DNA of 64,000 nucleotides, taken from contig JAAEPW010000578.1 in the NCBI GenBank assembly GCA_024232355.1, positions 1-64,000 on the forward strand. The letters are read 5' to 3'. The translations under genes and the position numbers were made by a program. Position 1 is the first letter of the stretch. Each line of letters opens with the position of its first letter. This DNA is from Chloroflexota bacterium (GTDB lineage: Bacteria > Chloroflexota > Anaerolineae > B4-G1). A model generated the notes under the pieces. The model searched no databases. It saw only the letters and a list, made by a program, of their open reading frames with translations, and had not been told where the DNA came from. This document shows, piece by piece, positions 61,559 through 64,000 of the stretch.

Positions 61559-64000
61559 ATGACAACTCATTTGCAAAGTTGCCCTTCATGTGGCGTGCCG
61601 GTGCTCGGTATTGGTGATGTGCGGGTCTGCACCTTTTGTGGACACGAACTGATACCGGATGATGCGCCACCCCCTACGGAAATAGATGCGAGCACGGACG
61701 ATGCTGCCGAGATGTTCATTCTCTGCCCCTACTGCATGTCGCGGATTGATGAGGACACAGTGATTTGCCCTATTTGTGACGAGGACACGACCAATGACGC
61801 GGCCTTTGAGCTGACGCCTACCCAGTATGCGGCGGAGCCCAAACGAACCTGTCCCCATTGCCAGGTCGTGATGTTCGCGCTGGCCGTGCGATGCCCGATC
61901 TGCCACAGACCGGTTGGCAAAGCCAAGCCCAAAAAAGTAGAGCCGCCGATCATTGCGTGGGAATCGGCAAGCGCAAAGAGTTCCGGCGTTGTGGAGCATA
62001 CCATCCGAGTGCCGGGTGACGAGTCTGGACCTGCGATCAAGATAGTAACCGGCCCCCAAGAGGCTGTTAACAGACAGATTGCCGTTGATAACCTGATCGT
62101 TCACTTGCAAGAGTCTGCTCCTGAGATTGACCCCCCGCGCTCAGTAAGGAATGGTTTGTTGATTTTCCTGTGTGCCTTGATCGTTGGCCCGTGGCTCGTT
62201 GGCTTTATGGTGAATGGGTTCAGTGTGCCTGCACTCATCATGCTCTGTATCTCTGTGGGCTTGGTCGGCTTTGTGACTCGTTTCATTGTCACGCGCAATC
62301 GGGTCGTGCAAGCGCGTATGGAAGAACTTGAACAGATGCTCCGCACGCGACCACAGGACATCGTTTGGGTCTACCAGAGCCGAGTTCACATCAAAAACAC
62401 GAGTACCTACATTTACAGTGTCAACATTGGCACGGTTTCGGGACAGGATTGGAGTATTCGTACAGACGGTGCCAAGTGGAACAAGATCTACGAGTGGGCC
62501 ATCGCTTGCGCTCCACAGGCCTCTCAAGGCTGGCACAGAGACCTCTTTTACAAGTTTAAAGAGAATCCCAGAGAACTTGAGCGAGAACGCTACCAGGTAG
62601 ATGATTATGACGTCGGATTTCGTGGATTTTTGCTTCCCTACTACCTGCGACAGTTGTTGCGTCGGCGGTGGGTCCGGGGTGTGCTCGGTCTTGCCGTCGG
62701 TCTGCTCATCTTTCGACGAGAGTTGTTGTGGTTCAGTTTCCGCTGGCCGATATTAAAGAGTATAGTCTGGTTCTTGAATTCACGCGAGTTCTTTATCGGC
62801 TTTGTGTTCATCGGTGGGATGGCCGCACTGTATCTGGCGCTCTTTTCCTGGATTGGCAAGGGCAAACAACCATTAGAGGCGTACCGGGCCCCTTTGGAGA
62901 AAGCGCCAAATTCAGCCATGAGGCAATCTCTAGTGATGCCGTCGTTCGGCGCTCGAAAGCCTGTTCGGCCTATGGTGCGTTCCAAGGGCGAGACTGTAAA
63001 AAAGCGCTCTGGTGGGCGCGTGGTCGTCGCACTGGTTGTTTTTGCGGTATTGGCATTTGTGGGTTGGGACTTTTACCACGTGATTCGATCCCGGCAGTAT
63101 GCCGAGCGGGGCATAGTCGCGTATCAAAATGGAGATTGTTCAACTGCCTATCCACTCTTGCGGAATGCGAGATTCCAAGAGTACAAAACCAATACTGATA
63201 TCGCAAACTTTATGAGGATTCGCTACCGGTTTCAGGAGGATGCGTGCAAGGAATTTCTCAACGCTGTTGATATTCAGCAAGAGGGGCAACTAGCCGAGGC
63301 ATTGATCGCCTATGACGAGTTCATCCAGGAAATGGAGGATCCAGGCTACCGGTCGGGCTATAGCAAAGACGCTGCCGCGATTCTGCTCAACCTGGTGCGC
63401 CAAGAGGTCGCGGTCATATTCGATCAATCCGATCCCGCCGAGCTTTTCAACGAGACCACTTGTCTGGATCTGGATGGTCTCTTGGAACGGAACATGATTG
63501 TTGATCCCGATGCCAACCTGCCCAAGATTTATGATGCTTGTGGAACGATCTTGAACAACGCGGCGCGATACGGTGAGGCGGCTGCATTCTACCAACAGCT
63601 TTTGGACGAATACCCTGCCCACGAGTCAGCAGCCGGAACGAGAAAGACTCTGGCGCAAACCCTCATTGCAGAGGCCGAGCAGTTTGGTGCTGGCACGATC
63701 GGGCAGCCGCAGACCATTGGCCGCAGCGGCACCGACAAGGCGGTTGTCGTGATTCAGAATGATTCTCCTAATGAGGTGAGTCTGGTCTTTACCGGTTTCG
63801 AGACTCGTTTTGAGGAATTGGAAGCGTGTGGGACATGTCAAAAGTATGCGACTGGTGATTTGACTGCTTGTCCCTCAGAAGGACCGGTTGGGCGGTACGA
63901 GTTGCAGCCGGGAACGTATGACATTGTTGTCAAGCCGGTAGGCGGTGACAGCGTAACACCGTTCACCGGACGGTGGGTGCTGCGTACCGGAGAGGAATAT
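61559..64000 (+). CDS. Multi-zinc-ribbon membrane protein, incomplete at the window edge
   Basis: Open for 814 codons from ATG 61559 (GGAAAGG nine bases upstream) to the last base with no stop. The N-terminus has three zinc-ribbon-like pairs: CPSC/CTFC (Cys8, 11, 24, 27), CPYC/CPIC and CPHC/CPIC. Two membrane helices follow near residues 198-245, then a soluble region, two or three more helices (about 374-437), a Pro/Arg-rich linker, another helix (about 484-507) and a helical, TPR-like outer region (520-720) leading into a beta-rich part with CGTC. No enzyme motif is visible. It may be an assembly or stress-related surface scaffold. It is divergent from the MFS gene. Start and frame are clear; function is unknown. 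Confidence 0.8.
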   Translation, partial: MTTHLQSCPSCGVPVLGIGDVRVCTFCGHELIPDDAPPPTEIDASTDDAAEMFILCPYCMSRIDEDTVICPICDEDTTNDAAFELTPTQYAAEPKRTCPHCQVVMFALAVRCPICHRPVGKAKPKKVEPPIIAWESASAKSSGVVEHTIRVPGDESGPAIKIVTGPQEAVNRQIAVDNLIVHLQESAPEIDPPRSVRNGLLIFLCALIVGPWLVGFMVNGFSVPALIMLCISVGLVGFVTRFIVTRNRVVQARMEELEQMLRTRPQDIVWVYQSRVHIKNTSTYIYSVNIGTVSGQDWSIRTDGAKWNKIYEWAIACAPQASQGWHRDLFYKFKENPRELERERYQVDDYDVGFRGFLLPYYLRQLLRRRWVRGVLGLAVGLLIFRRELLWFSFRWPILKSIVWFLNSREFFIGFVFIGGMAALYLALFSWIGKGKQPLEAYRAPLEKAPNSAMRQSLVMPSFGARKPVRPMVRSKGETVKKRSGGRVVVALVVFAVLAFVGWDFYHVIRSRQYAERGIVAYQNGDCSTAYPLLRNARFQEYKTNTDIANFMRIRYRFQEDACKEFLNAVDIQQEGQLAEALIAYDEFIQEMEDPGYRSGYSKDAAAILLNLVRQEVAVIFDQSDPAELFNETTCLDLDGLLERNMIVDPDANLPKIYDACGTILNNAARYGEAAAFYQQLLDEYPAHESAAGTRKTLAQTLIAEAEQFGAGTIGQPQTIGRSGTDKAVVVIQNDSPNEVSLVFTGFETRFEELEACGTCQKYATGDLTACPSEGPVGRYELQPGTYDIVVKPVGGDSVTPFTGRWVLRTGEEY

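Overview
The window looks like a chromosomal segment of a Chloroflexota bacterium, probably Anaerolineae-like; this is inferred from gene content, not from a marker gene. Supporting features are a PASTA Ser/Thr kinase, a bacterial Elp3, a tungsten-type aldehyde:ferredoxin oxidoreductase, many Fe-S redox proteins, and a run of very large secreted Thr-rich proteins that all end in a short YLPLVL-like tail. Start codons include GTG and TTG with good Shine-Dalgarno sequences, and many promoters fit a sigma70-like TTGACA/TATAAT pattern.

Region 1 (about 1-10.3 kb) is a compact plus-strand redox cluster. In order: a two-cluster ferredoxin, an Nfu-type Fe-S scaffold, a second ferredoxin, a flavodiiron protein, a SAM methyltransferase, hybrid cluster protein (Hcp), a DUF438-hemerythrin-PAS protein, a DUF166-like protein, a 12-segment membrane protein with three-fold internal symmetry and histidines at equivalent places, a heme O synthase homologue (CtaB) and a 7-segment membrane protein. 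Flavodiiron protein, Hcp and hemerythrin together point to NO/O2/hydroxylamine stress. The histidine-rich membrane protein next to CtaB may be a very divergent heme-copper-oxidase-fold protein and is the best candidate for an undescribed component.

Region 2 (10.3-13.8 kb) is a minus-strand four-gene islet: TetR regulator, anchored alpha/beta hydrolase, small membrane protein and HSL-type esterase. It lies between the complete tmRNA gene (ssrA) and a decayed copy of the ssrA 3' end plus its terminator, the layout expected of an insertion at ssrA. The TetR gene has a near-consensus promoter with a 21-bp palindromic operator at the expected start site.

Region 3 (13.9-40.1 kb) holds a flavin reductase-like gene and then five consecutive secreted giants: a 3605-residue repeat protein (sialidase-like, Kelch, BACON-like, PKD and InlB-type repeats), an M14 carboxypeptidase, a subtilisin, and two paralogous putative beta-propeller proteins. 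The last four are nearly contiguous and probably one operon. All share carboxypeptidase-regulatory-like, Rossmann-like and PKD modules and the same C-terminal tail, suggesting a common export or anchoring fate and a role in extracellular protein degradation or surface attachment. A nested inverted repeat follows.

Region 4 (40.4-55.9 kb) is housekeeping: Elp3, FabH with a C-terminal extension, aldehyde:ferredoxin oxidoreductase, acyl-CoA ligase, FtsH, PASTA kinase, diacylglycerol-kinase-like protein, Ca2+/H+ antiporter, SecG, an orphan peptide-binding protein and tRNA-Leu(CAG).

Region 5 (55.9-64 kb) has an eight-heme lipoprotein cytochrome with a collagen-like stalk, a divergent NarL-type two-component system, a decayed gene beside an SLC45/SUC-like MFS transporter, and a zinc-ribbon membrane protein that runs off the right edge.
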